From the NCBI GenBank assembly GCA_001600055.1, contig BCIV01000002.1, positions 562,287 through 626,286 on the forward strand: a DNA stretch of 64,000 nt, written 5' to 3'. The notes below the pieces were generated by a model. It was not told the DNA's origin. It ran no database searches and saw only the letters and a program-made list of their open reading frames with translations. This DNA comes from Filobasidium wieringae. Its lineage: Eukaryota; Basidiomycota; Tremellomycetes; Filobasidiales; Filobasidiaceae. Shown here one piece after another: positions 10,340 to 20,092 of this stretch; positions within the stretch are counted from its first letter, which is position 1, and every line of letters starts with the position of its first letter. Made by a program: the position numbers and the translations under genes.

Positions 10340-11230
10340 ATGTCAGCTAAAAGTTTCGGTAAAGAGGAATGGAATCGATTCTGGCTTCTCAAAAGGATTA
10401 CTGATAGTATCTCTCGGTAGTTTTCGTTACTGGTAACGCCAACAAACTCAAGGAGGTCAAAGCGATTCTTGCAGCGGGAACAAGTGGAATCGAAGTAACG
10501 AATCAGGGCGTCGATCGTGAGTCAGCAAAGTTACGAATGCACTTGCTCGGAGGTAATGACATGTTTCATGTCAGTTCCGGAGATTCAAGGCTCTACTCAA
10601 GAAGTAGCTACTTTCAAGTGCAAGGCTGCCGCGAAGGAGGTGAGCAAACTTCCGGATGCCCTGCTCCCATCGTTAACGGTCCTTCTTCGGCATATAGATA
10701 GGCGCAGCTGTAGTCACGGAAGATACTGCATTGTGCTTTGAGGCGTTGAATGACCTGCCGGGACCTTACATCAAGGACTTTTTGGGAAAGCTTGGACACG
10801 AAGGTGGGCAACGTGCTGGAAGTTTAGGAGATCTTCTGGGCTGACGCAGAATGGTCAACCCATAGGCCTTAGCACTCTTCTTCAAGGATTTCCCAACAAA
10901 CGAGCTTATGCTCTTTGTACATTCGGGTATGCGGTCCCCTCTTCTACCGGCGGGGAACCCGAAGTCAAGCTATTCGAGGGGAAAACCTATGGGAAAATTG
11001 TTGAGCCAAGAGGTCCTCGAAACTTCGGCTGGGATTGCTGTTTCGAACCAGAGGAGGGCGGTGGGAAAACGTAAGTCCAATCGAAGGACATAATCGAACA
11101 CAATCAGGACTCTGATGTAAAATACCAATTCTTTAGGTATGCGGAGATGCGAGGAGAGGATAAGAACAAGATTTCTCATCGATACCGTGCTTTGGAGCTC
11201 CTTAAGGATCACTTGGTAGAACAGAAGTAA
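10340..11230 (+). CDS. HAM1: Inosine triphosphate pyrophosphatase (ITPase/HAM1)
   Basis: Six exons (10340-10358, 10421-10516, 10575-10639, 10698-10803, 10866-11070, 11137-11230) join to 194 residues, the usual length. Motifs: [13 protein letters not shown] at the start (phosphate-binding T-G-N-x-x-K), [20 protein letters not shown] (the E-D-T/S-x-L metal site), and [20 protein letters not shown] at the end (S-H-R). The enzyme hydrolyses ITP, dITP and XTP to monophosphates and keeps deaminated purines out of nucleic acids. Oddity: the usual FGWDP stretch reads [16 protein letters not shown], so the Pro after Asp is Cys. Exon 1 has only 19 nt. All introns are GT-AG. Confidence 0.93.
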
Positions 11231-12175
11231 TAGATGATATGCATCAAACCAATCGCAATGAGAATGATCAGGCGGCTTCCTCCTACGACTGGTCAGTCGA
11301 CTACAACCTGCGGTAGCTTTCAAGAGAGTTTGTTATTGCTTCTTGACAAGGCCAGGCAGGTGAAAACCCGCTGCGGATAAGTTTAGTTATCAGCACTACG
11401 GGGTTGACGATGTTTCCGAACGCAGCGGACAACATACCTTGGAGGCGATCGTTACATATGCCGCAGTGATCTCGAGTACAAAGGTAGATCCACCTGATAT
11501 CATTCGATTTATTGTAATGCAGAACCGTCAACGACTATTGTCTTTTTTAAGCTTGGGACACCAAGTTCCCCGGTGCGTATCGATATCACTGTATCGTTAT
11601 GCGCTTTCCAACCTGGTTCTTCCGTATGTCACGTCTATCGTTACTGATCTGGTGTGATTTCAATTCCAACAGCAGCTGGGCTGCTCTTTGAAGGTTACAG
11701 CTAAACAGATCGCGCAAGGCAAGAAGATTACGCAATGTAGATGTTGAACTTTTGTGTATTTTGTGAGGCGAGACGTTTGTTTACTTTGTCTGTCGAGCAA
11801 GACCAGATCAAAACGGCTTCATCACTACTACTACACTACTACCGTATACCTCGATTCTACCTTTCTTCACTGTCCCCTTCCATTCAACGTTAAACAACAA
11901 TCGAACTTCCACTCAACAACGCTGTTCAGCCCACTTAGCCCACTCAGCCCACTTAGCCCACTCAGCCCACTTAGCCTACTCAGCACACTTAGCCCACTCC
12001 GATACTTGATCGCATCACTATCGCACATTCGCACATCATCCCCGTTCCATCAACAAGCAACAACCATTACGACGACAAGAACAACAACAGCATCGACAAC
12101 CAGCCAATATTCCAGAGACCTCCACAAACTTGCTCCGTTCACATCAATATTAAACTTTAACAAACTTCTTTCATC
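11231..12175. other. Intergenic region and leader of the orphan gene
   Basis: No gene is supported between the ITPase gene and the start at 12176. The last 400 bases are rich in C, T and A with many CAAC/ACAAC runs, typical of a long fungal 5' UTR, and hold the minisatellite at 11927-12000. Confidence 0.45.
11927..12000 (+). repeat. Nine-base minisatellite AGCCCACTY
   Basis: About eight tandem copies of a 9-base unit (AGCCCACTT alternating with AGCCCACTC, later units carrying substitutions such as AGCCTACTC and AGCACACTT). The alternation makes an 18-base higher-order unit. It lies about 180-250 bases upstream of the ATG at 12176, in the probable 5' leader. Confidence 0.85.
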
Positions 12176-13707
12176 ATGAGAACCTCCATCTACGTGTTCT
12201 GCGCTTTCGCCCTTTTCGCCGCCACTGCCTTGGCAGCCAATACTTCTGTCTTCCTTGACCCTAACGAGTCTAACGACGCTAACAAACCTATCGAAACCAT
12301 TGACGCCATCTGTATCAACGAAGTTCGCAGCATCATCAATACTCTGGCGGAGGAATCGAGAGTTACGAAGCTATCTACTCATACGTCAGTTTGAACCAAA
12401 ATAACCTACCAATCCTTGTTTTTAATGGTTGTTTTTGTGATAGCCATATTCCCTGCCCCCTCGATAATCCCTCCTTCTTCTCATCCACTATTTACTATCA
12501 CCTGCTCATTGGTACTCTGTGGATGTCGTCCATCTTGTGGCAATCATTTCTCCACGCGCGCTATACTCGCGCGCAAAACAACAACAACAATACCATCATC
12601 AATAGCCATAACGATATTCTTGAGGGCAACATCGAGATCAAACCGATCCCTACACTACCAAAGAATAAGCTTGTCGGCTTGGATATCGATGTCTTTGGAC
12701 CTGTTCTGAAAAAGGCTGCGACTACTAGCTTGCAGAAGCCGCGTTATCCTGTCGTCCCTTCTCCGACCGGCTTAGCCGCCGGTAACGACAGCGCCCTCCT
12801 CGCCATTAGAAGACTCCGAGAGGATAACGATATCGATGTCTTTGGACCTGTTCTTAAAAAGGCTGCGAATACTGGCTCGGAGAAGCCGCACTATCCTGCC
12901 GCCCCTTCTCCGACCGGCTTATCCGCCAGTGACGCGGATGTCCTCCTTGTATTTGGAGGACTAGGAGAGGAGAATGAGCAGCTCGACCGTTCTGATTCGG
13001 AACTACCATTGCTCTCTTCGCGATACGGAGTTTTCTGCGCCGGTGAACAGGACAACAACGAATACAGTGATGACAGCGAGGACCTCCAGTCAACTCCGTC
13101 TATACGGTCCAGCACCAAGCTGGAGCCTATCCAAGAGGAGGACGAGGCTGGATTCGAAAGCGATAACAGTTACGACGAGTGGGAGACGGAGCAAGGTACA
13201 GAGATAGACACTGAATCCGACACGACGTCGCATCGTTCACCGCTCGAGAACGGTAACATGGAGGGAGAAGGGAGCGATGACGTAGAGAGCGCTGCAAGGG
13301 AAGCGAGCGAGGAAGAGAAGAGCTTTGGAACGTCCGCAAACAACATCTGCTCGAAGCCTGTACTGGACCTGTTTACGCCATTGATCGACCTTGTACTCGT
13401 ACCGGCTCGACGCGCCTACCACCTACCTGCACCTGCCATCAATACAGCCTACACTCAGGCCAGATACCAGGACCTCCTCATTCGAGCTTCCTGTGATGCT
13501 TCAGTCCCTCTCCCAGCTCCATATTGGGTCAAGAGGATGTTGCAACAGAGGCAACCTGTGTCAATGGAGGATTGGAGCGGATGGATCGACAACCCCCTCC
13601 AGACTCCTCGTATCAAGGAAGCACAACCACAAGTCGAACATGGCAACTGTCAGGAGTCTATCGGCAACTTACACACCGAATTTGAAGCTCTGACTCTCAA
13701 TATATAA
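12176..13707 (+). CDS. Orphan protein with signal peptide, membrane segment and tandem duplication
   Basis: Two exons (12176-12384 and 12444-13707; GTCAGT...GATAG intron of 59 nt) give 490 residues. Residues 1-21 form a typical signal peptide (MRTSIYVFCAFALFAATALA). A second hydrophobic stretch at about 78-100 (YYHLLIGTLWMSSILW) may span a membrane, followed by a polyasparagine run. Residues 150-198 and 199-247 are a tandem duplication beginning DIDVFGPVLKKAA. Then comes a long acidic Ser/Glu/Asp-rich region and a C-terminal part with LPAPYWVKRML and MEDWSGWIDNP. I recognise no family. The splice is needed to link the signal peptide to the rest; alternatively the ATG at 12391 could start a shorter protein. 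Confidence 0.7.
12682..12975 (+). repeat. Two tandem 147-bp units inside the orphan gene
   Basis: Unit 1 is 12682-12828 and unit 2 is 12829-12975, each 49 codons, so the duplication keeps frame. Both start GATATCGATGTCTTTGGACC and share the CCTTCTCCGACCGGCTTA stretch. Identity is high at the start and falls in the last third. The encoded shared core is DIDVFGPVLKKAA, then KP.YP, then PSPTGL. Confidence 0.9.
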
Positions 13708-14010
13708 TTCCTTTGTATTGTTTCTCTGTCTTGTTTTGTTTTATTCTCTCTTCCGTCCATACATTATAACTACAACAAGTGAATCGGCGTCCTCTTCCCT
13801 TTCAGTTCGTTACCAGGGTTTATCTGCCACGCTTAGATCTTATTTGTTATCTGACTTGGCTGGCGAACGGGATGGTCTGGGGCCGGAGCGTAGATGGTGA
13901 CTTCTCGGGTTAGCCTATGATTGAAAGAGGAATGGACCGATGTCAAACGATACGATGTGATATACTACATGATTAAGAGTGTTACAGGTGCCTTTCTAGA
14001 GTAAGATCGC
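13708..14010. other. Convergent spacer
   Basis: About 300 bp of AT-richer sequence between the 3' ends of the orphan gene and the unassigned minus-strand gene. Nothing recognised. Confidence 0.4.
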
Positions 14011-14693
14011 TCATGCATCAACGTCGTGACTCTTTCCGTTTCCATCAAGCGAGACGATGGTAATAGCATATCCCTCATTCTCTTTCCAGTCGGGTTCGCA
14101 TCTCTTCTCGATACAGGAAGGGATGTCGTAGAGGTTGATCTTGGAAAGTTGAGTCCGCCCTTTTGCCTCGGCCGTGTGCAAGAGAGAGATCTGATAGCTA
14201 TCGATTTGTTTCACGCTGAACAAACGAGTTCGAATGGTTCGAACGTGAAGATCCTGCATGAACACAACGTCATCGTTAATGACCGCCTGAGAGCGATTAA
14301 GTCCTCAACAAGACTTACGGAATCTGCTTGTACAAGAGAAATGAACTCTTGCATATCATTCGGTGTGATCCGAATGGTCATGCAACCGCTTTCATCCGCA
14401 AGCAAGGGCTAAATCGAGGACCTTATAAGCTTCGCCTAACCTGGTGACTCGTCCGCTCGAAGTCCCACTCACCCGGACTTTGTAAGCCACAACATCTCCC
14501 TTCCAGGTGACGGTACGAAGAGGGACGAAAGATACGTAAGGAAGAGTTGCCTAAAGAATTATAATCAAGACAATAAATTCGACACGTCAGTGCCTAGCGA
14601 TCGCGCCTGATTCGCAATCTCACTAACGCGGTTATCACGAAGCAAAGCTTTGAACTCTTCTAACTGGTAAGCGTAGAGACTCTTGTTGAACAT
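14011..14693 (-). CDS. Unassigned 158-residue protein
   Basis: Four exons (14628-14693, 14473-14550, 14319-14408, 14011-14253), all joined at codon boundaries by GT-AG introns, give 158 residues. The protein begins MFNKSLYAYQLEEFKALLRD, continues with short beta-strand-like segments (LPYVSFVPLRTVTWKGDVV and LADESGCMTIRI) and ends in an acidic, Lys-rich tail. The strand-DESG-strand pattern resembles an OB-fold, as in single-stranded-DNA-binding SOSS-B-like proteins, but this is only a guess. Phase-0 splicing at every junction and absence of stops support a real gene; the function is unknown. Confidence 0.55.
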
Positions 14694-15537
14694 TATGACA
14701 GGTATGTTTCGAGGTATAGTTGATGTTGGGTGCTGGCTACGATCGCAAAGGTAGGTGTGTGATGATGTAAGTGAACTGTGTGAAGAGTATCTCGTTCAAT
14801 GTTCGAGCTCATAGATATAAAACCTGTCAGATTATATAGTCCTCCAGGGCCCCCAGTCTTGGATCCTAGCCCCGTGGTTCCCGTATTATCCGAAAGCCAC
14901 ATCACGAGACGAAGCACCAAAGTGGAAGGCAAAAGGGAACCGTCTGCCATGTCGTAGCCTCGCCTAAACTTCTCCTCCGCGGAAGCAGCCGCCTTCTAGC
15001 GCGTTTTCCCCTCACTCGCCCTTTCCGGGGGAAGGGGAGACTCCACCGATGATCCTTCCTTTGTGAACATCCATGACTTCTATACGTCGGACTGCACAAA
15101 CTGTTTGAGGTGACTATTGATAGGGCGTGATGGTTCGGTATTCGTTCTTTCCATTGATCTCTCGGCCGACATGGCTGTCGCCATTTGAGACTGGAAAGAA
15201 GAGGACCGCGACCGTGTTTGCGCGCGAGCACAATGAAGTCGAACGACTCCTTTGTCCTTGTACACCCCACATATGCCCTCACAACACATAGCACTGCCAC
15301 GTACCTGGAAGCTCTGGAAGGTGGTGTGGGGATGCTCCAGATACAATACGAAGAAGAACATAGGGAAACAACGGTTTCACGCGGATCAGTCTCATCTTCT
15401 CACGTGCGTTCCAAAGTGAAACACGCCCGCTCCGAAACGCGCTTCCGCTGTGGAACAGAGACATATGATCCCATACAATCGAGCCCTCATCGAGGGGTCT
15501 TAGACACTGTTACAGATTTCTCCTTATGACCGACTTT
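14694..15537. other. Intergenic region, about 840 bp
   Basis: Upstream of the unassigned gene and downstream of RCE1. Open stretches exist on both strands near 15000-15500, but their products look random. No repeat or RNA gene was seen. Confidence 0.4.
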
Positions 15538-17125
15538 CTAAAGCTGTCTCAATCCATAAACAAAGGCTCCAATTCCCGCCAAGTGAGCACCGATGATCGC
15601 TGGAAGCGAGAGCAGCGTGAATGTCAGCGTGCGATCGAAAAGTCTCGGATCAAACGGAATGAAGACTCACGACCCTTCATCGATGGGAAGTCGGAAATAG
15701 CTGCAACGGGATCGGGTAGACCCATCATGTTACAGAAGATGTGGCTTGCGATCGAAGGCAAGATTGAATCTGTCAATGAAATATAAGCCCTCTCCCAATC
15801 TCGAAGGTAACAACGAGAGTCGTAACTCACCGGTCTTCACAAACAAATAAGCAGCATACCAACCGAACAAAGTGGTGTATGTGAATTGGAAACCTTTATC
15901 AACGCAGTTCAATCATCAGCATCGTTCTTCTTGATCGAAAGATCGATGTAGACGAACCAGCAGAAACCGAAGCCTGCAACAACGATTGCCTAGTCTTCCC
16001 TCCCTTCTTGTATACCTCGTAAGCGTGATGCGCGTGCGCTACAATCAACCCATTCAATCAGCTTTCGCAACAAACATCACAGCACAAGAAACCTTACCAA
16101 GACCGAACCAAAGAGGAGTGACAAAAGTCAAGAACTTCCAATGAGATCGTTTGTTATAGTCTGCGAGCATGTAGGTGACTATGAGGCATGAGCGGAAGAC
16201 GATCTCCTCGGTTATCGGGCCCTATGAAGACACACAAGGAAACCGCGATTCAGGTCAGCTTGACCAACCTCGATCGGACCAATGAGCAGCTTGGCGTACA
16301 GCAATATAATTCCTCATCTCGATCCATCTTCGCTTCTCAACCAAATCCGAGACCTCCTCAAAAGTGACCTTCCTACCGCCCCTGACCAACCTCTTCAGCC
16401 CTTCCGGTACGCAGAGCGCCAAGGCATCCATCAGACCTCCTTCCTTGATAGAAAAAAGTGATCGGCCGTACTTCTGGCCAGGTAGGGAACGATCCAAGCT
16501 CTGAACGAAGAGAGGTCCGAGGAAGAGGGCAGGAGCTAATGAGTAGGGGAGAAGCGGGCGGAGGGATTTGAGTTGAAGAGAGGTGGGAAGGGAAGTGAAG
16601 AAGTTTTTGATGGTGGTTGGAGAGGGAATGATGGTTTTTAGCGTTTCGACGGATGGTAGAGGGTAGTTTGGAAGGGGTGGTAAAGAGTTGGGTAGGCCGA
16701 GGTAGCGGAGAGTCATCTTTGTCTATGACAACAAAGAAGACGTGAATCAGAGTGAATACTAGATATGTATCAGGAGATACATTACTTACCGAAGCTTTGA
16801 GATCCTTCACATCTCCCCTGTAATAGATTATCGCACCGACAGCCGCACATCCACCTAGAGTAGCCAAACTGACAGCCCTAATCCTGCTCTTGATCACCTT
16901 AGGATCATCTCTGTCGAGCTCATTTGCACTCTCCGTCTCGATCAAGTCAGGCAGTGGTGTTTCACCATTCTTGCTGCCGGTATAAGAAGCTTTCGTGGCG
17001 TTCTGCCTCAAGAGAGATAGACGGGAGATGTACAGTCCGCCGACATAAGCTGTCGTGAGAGATAAGGCTACAGCGTGTGCCTCGTTAGGAGATAGCAGCG
17101 GAGAAGAAGCGAGTATGCGCTCCAT
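15538..17125 (-). CDS. RCE1: CAAX prenyl protease 2 (RCE1)
   Basis: Multi-exon gene starting at ATG 17125. The first exon encodes a hydrophobic N-terminus (SPNEAHAVALSLTTAYVGGLYIS) and a second helix. The second large exon (to about 16280) has LFLGPLFVQSL and a loop ending EKRRWIEMRNYI. The active-site motifs follow: GPITEEIVFRSC (the Glu-Glu...Arg motif), FGLAHAHHAYE (second motif with the His) and ASHIFCNMMGLP (third motif). The last exon ends GAFVYGLRQL. This order is diagnostic for the ABI/CPBP family enzyme Rce1, an ER membrane protease that removes the last three residues of prenylated CaaX proteins such as Ras. The N-terminal exon carries a hydrophilic insert of about 35 residues between the first two helices. 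Confidence 0.9.
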
Positions 17126-17472
17126 GTCTCCAGCTGAAGAATTTGCCTATTTGAGCTTTGTATCGTGGTGCTTTACGTCGATATTTATGACTGTAACTGA
17201 AAAGTGAGCATCCAGAATGGACAAAAGGTCAACAATAGGTCAAGCTATTGCTCATCGATCGGATCGTAAGCCGACGGACATGGTACCGTTTTATCAAGAA
17301 CGTGGATGTCCGTGACAAGGCATCAATGGACGATGTCCGCGACTCGCCTCGGACTAAAACGGATGATCCAATCGAATCCTCAACATTCAACACATCAGCT
17401 TACTCCCTCGACCAGACTTTCTCGCTTCTCTGCCTCCTCACCTAATCTCTTCAATCGGCTCTCTCTGAAAAA
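17126..17472. promoter_or_regulatory. Divergent promoter region RCE1 / QCR10
   Basis: 347 bp between two divergent start codons. The part before QCR10 is CT-rich (17390-17470), as in many basidiomycete housekeeping promoters. No specific operator is recognised. Confidence 0.4.
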
Positions 17473-17986
17473 ATGTCTGCCCTCCGATTCAAGAACCCTC
17501 CCGTGAGTCTCCGCCCGAAATCCAGAATTCCGTTAAACAGGACTGATTCGTAAACTTCTGCATAACAGCGATTGGGCCACATCACCCCTGAGTTCGTCAA
17601 CCCCGTAACTTGCAAACTGAACCCACAACTGATGACATTACATCCGTATGATTGTTAATCGAATAGGAAGCTCAAGAAGTTCCAGCCTACTTTGGTCTTC
17701 TGGGGAGCCGGTGCCGCCGGAGCTGTCGCCCTCTTCCTCTCCTCCGTACCCATCTTCAAGGTCAGTCCCTCATCCCTTGTTCGAATCTCGAATCGGCGAG
17801 ATCACAGAACTGATCTGATTCGATTGTTAATAGCACGATATTCTGCACAAGGTCCCCCTCGTCAACCTCTACTTCCGAGGTACGCTGCCCTTTCATACTC
17901 CATTACTTCCACTCACACCGACCGAATCTTTTCCGTGCCACTTCCTTTTGATAGACACCACCCCCGACTCTGACAAGCCATTCTAA
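17473..17986 (+). CDS. QCR10: Cytochrome bc1 complex subunit 10 (QCR10-like)
   Basis: Five exons (17473-17502, 17569-17604, 17671-17760, 17834-17879, 17955-17986) give 77 residues. The protein reads MSALRFKNPPRLGHITPEF, then one membrane helix (TLVFWGAGAAGAVALFLSSV), then PIFKHDILHKVPLVNLYFRD and ends TPDSDKPF. A single helix followed by P....DIL.K.P......Y fits the small fungal Qcr10 subunit of mitochondrial complex III. The junction between exons 2 and 3 is ambiguous: I chose GTAACT (17605) to AAG (17670); a 21-nt intron at 17646-17666 would also keep frame and add 13 or 14 residues. Confidence 0.78.
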
Positions 17987-19218
17987 ACACCTCGCTCACG
18001 ATCGATCAGAAGAGAATGGGTTGTTTGGATGGATAGACGTTGTAGGGATATGAACGATATGCATCGGATGAGGATCCTTGCTCCAGGCTTTTAGCAGCGC
18101 AGTCGGTCAGACGGGAGGATCAAGAACCAGGTTCACTGAGTTCGACCCCAGTTGAGAGCCCGACTTGTTGGAATACCCCTGCGGTGACCTATCCACACCG
18201 AACCAAATCAAGCGGGTATTAGTGTTACATCCAAGCGACACCATCTCATTCGCGCTATCATCAGATTTGCCGACAAGGATGCAGAGCTGAAGAACTCGAT
18301 GGCTTGCGACTGGACTATTTTCACTTGCAGACAGCGGCCAAATCTACGAGCGATCCGCCCCTTTTCTGTTTCCGATCTTTGAATACCCCGAGGTCTTAAC
18401 CAGGAACCTCAAGGTAACAGTCTTCTCTCGCCCTACTAGGTTCGCTGTGATTCGTAATTCCTGGTCTTTTGGGTGCGCGTTCGAAGAGGCGTATATCACT
18501 GAGCGATCTGCGTTGTCGTTGGGGTTTCAGCTCTGTGGCGCCACTCCGGATCATATCCTGTCCTCGCTCTTTCTTCGACCAGACTTCGCTTCCTCCATCA
18601 GGGGGTAGTTATGGTAGAATTTCTCCTTCCGTTAGACAGGCTAGCGGTGCATGCAGATCATGCGCTACATATACGAGTCTCTGTACCAGTTCGCAGATCG
18701 TTAATAACGTGGTCCAAACAAGACTGATATCGTTCCTAACGCAGAGCTATATATCGTAGACGGTTTGTTGTTTGTTATCATCTTTTCGTCCTTGCATACG
18801 GTGCCAAGGACCAGACATCGAAATTGATGGCCCTGCCTAGAACTGTCCACAAGGAACGATCTTTTTGGTCGGACTCGGCTACCAGCTACGGTTCAGACAC
18901 AGTTTAATCCTACTCCATCCTCTAACAAATTGATCGATATGGAGAAGCTGAATCCTCACCGGAGGATGGTGGATTGCTACTAAAACGGCGACATGAGACT
19001 AGTAGAGAGGGTTGGAGCCATCGGGTCGTTATCATCCTGAGTTCTCACCAAGTCGTACTCTTTGCCGAAAGTACCAAAAGAGATTGAACCGATCCGCCAA
19101 ATTTAAGGCACACCAGAACCGAGCGGATTAAATCAGATGTATTGTCTTGCATGTTCATATACATCTTCCCCGTCTCTTCTCCTTATTCATACATCCCGCT
19201 AGTGCGTACTCCCACCGC
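17987..19218. other. Gene-free stretch, about 1.2 kb
   Basis: The longest gene-free interval in the first half of the window, between the 3' ends of QCR10 and the complex I 9.5-kDa subunit gene. Reading frames are short and unconvincing. A tRNA-like fragment near 18080-18165 does not fold into a proper cloverleaf by eye. Confidence 0.45.
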
Positions 19219-19735
19219 TCAGGCGTCTTCGAACCTCGTTACTGGCTGACGTGCTCGGTCGGGAACTGATGACATGTCATCGTAAGTGAAATCAGACCCG
19301 TGTGTTGTAAGGAGCAATGGAGGTTGGGTTCGGTATGAAATGAGTCCGGAGAAGAGGGGCCATATTGAGTCGAAAGATATAAACGATTGCAGTTGTGATA
19401 AGAGTTCGAGTTATTGTTTGAAATGGATTCAAGGTAGAATTGCAATCAAGGAAACGAAATGATCGAGGATTTCAGTTCCATATATGTCTTTCGTGGAAGC
19501 AGGTAATGTATAAAACGTGGAACATACGGGGGAAGGTAGTAGGAATTCTGTCGGCGGGTTTCCATCCCATGGATTTTCGGATAGGAGGAACAGTCATAGC
19601 CATAAGAGGTCCTGATAGGAAAGTTCGCCCATTCAGCTCAGATTCTCGGAGAGTAGAAATAATCTGTTGTAGCTGAAGCTCACCAACAGATCCCAATCCG
19701 AGAGACCAGAAGATGACGGGCTGCTCGTGAGCCAT
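19219..19735 (-). CDS. Complex I 9.5-kDa subunit family protein (NDUFA3-like)
   Basis: Three exons (19684-19735, 19528-19611, 19219-19265) give 60 residues. The sequence MAHEQPVIFWSLGLGSVG followed by GPLMAMTVPPIRKSMGW and a basic tail ending FEDA matches the fungal NADH-ubiquinone oxidoreductase 9.5-kDa subunit: HE.P.IFWS...G..GP......PP.R. It is a single-helix accessory subunit of mitochondrial complex I. The second intron is 262 nt, far longer than its neighbours. The third exon was chosen because it restores frame and gives the expected LPDRAR-type tail. Without it the frame runs on to a stop about 20 codons later. Confidence 0.75.
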
Positions 19736-20092
19736 TCGTTGCTGACGGATTGCAGAGCTATATTAGCTTGATCAACTAGAAATAGTTCTTCGTCTCCATG
19801 CTTACGAGGTATCGGTATACACCAGACATTTTGAAGATCGATTTTCGTTGAGGGTGATAGGCGATCTAGATGCTAGACTTTGAGGGACATTGACGGATTG
19901 AGGACATCTTGATAGGATACGGGTAAGGGAACGAACGGACATCATTTGGGATTCATCACCTCGCGGATTTATCGTGATGTCCGCTCCCACCACTTCATCA
20001 ACAACCCGCGGAAATAGTTGAAGCTTCTTCTATCTCGATGAAATACCCAAGCGATGCACTACGAAGTCAGACAAAGAACCGACACCAGTAAT
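19736..20092. promoter_or_regulatory. Divergent promoter region 9.5-kDa subunit / NAT4
   Basis: 357 bp between divergent starts, no distinct motif recognised. Confidence 0.35.

Noticed and set aside
13127..13422. Antisense frames across the orphan gene
   Set aside because: Shadow frames of an acidic Ser/Glu-rich coding region.
15185..15529. 114-codon plus-strand frame downstream of RCE1
   Set aside because: Low-complexity Arg/Ser/Thr product without domain features.
18080..18165. tRNA-like segment (GCGCAGTCGGT and GTTCGACCCC, acceptor-like ends GGCTTTT and GAGAGCC)
   Set aside because: The acceptor ends can pair with wobbles, but D and T stems do not pair properly and no anticodon arm is evident.
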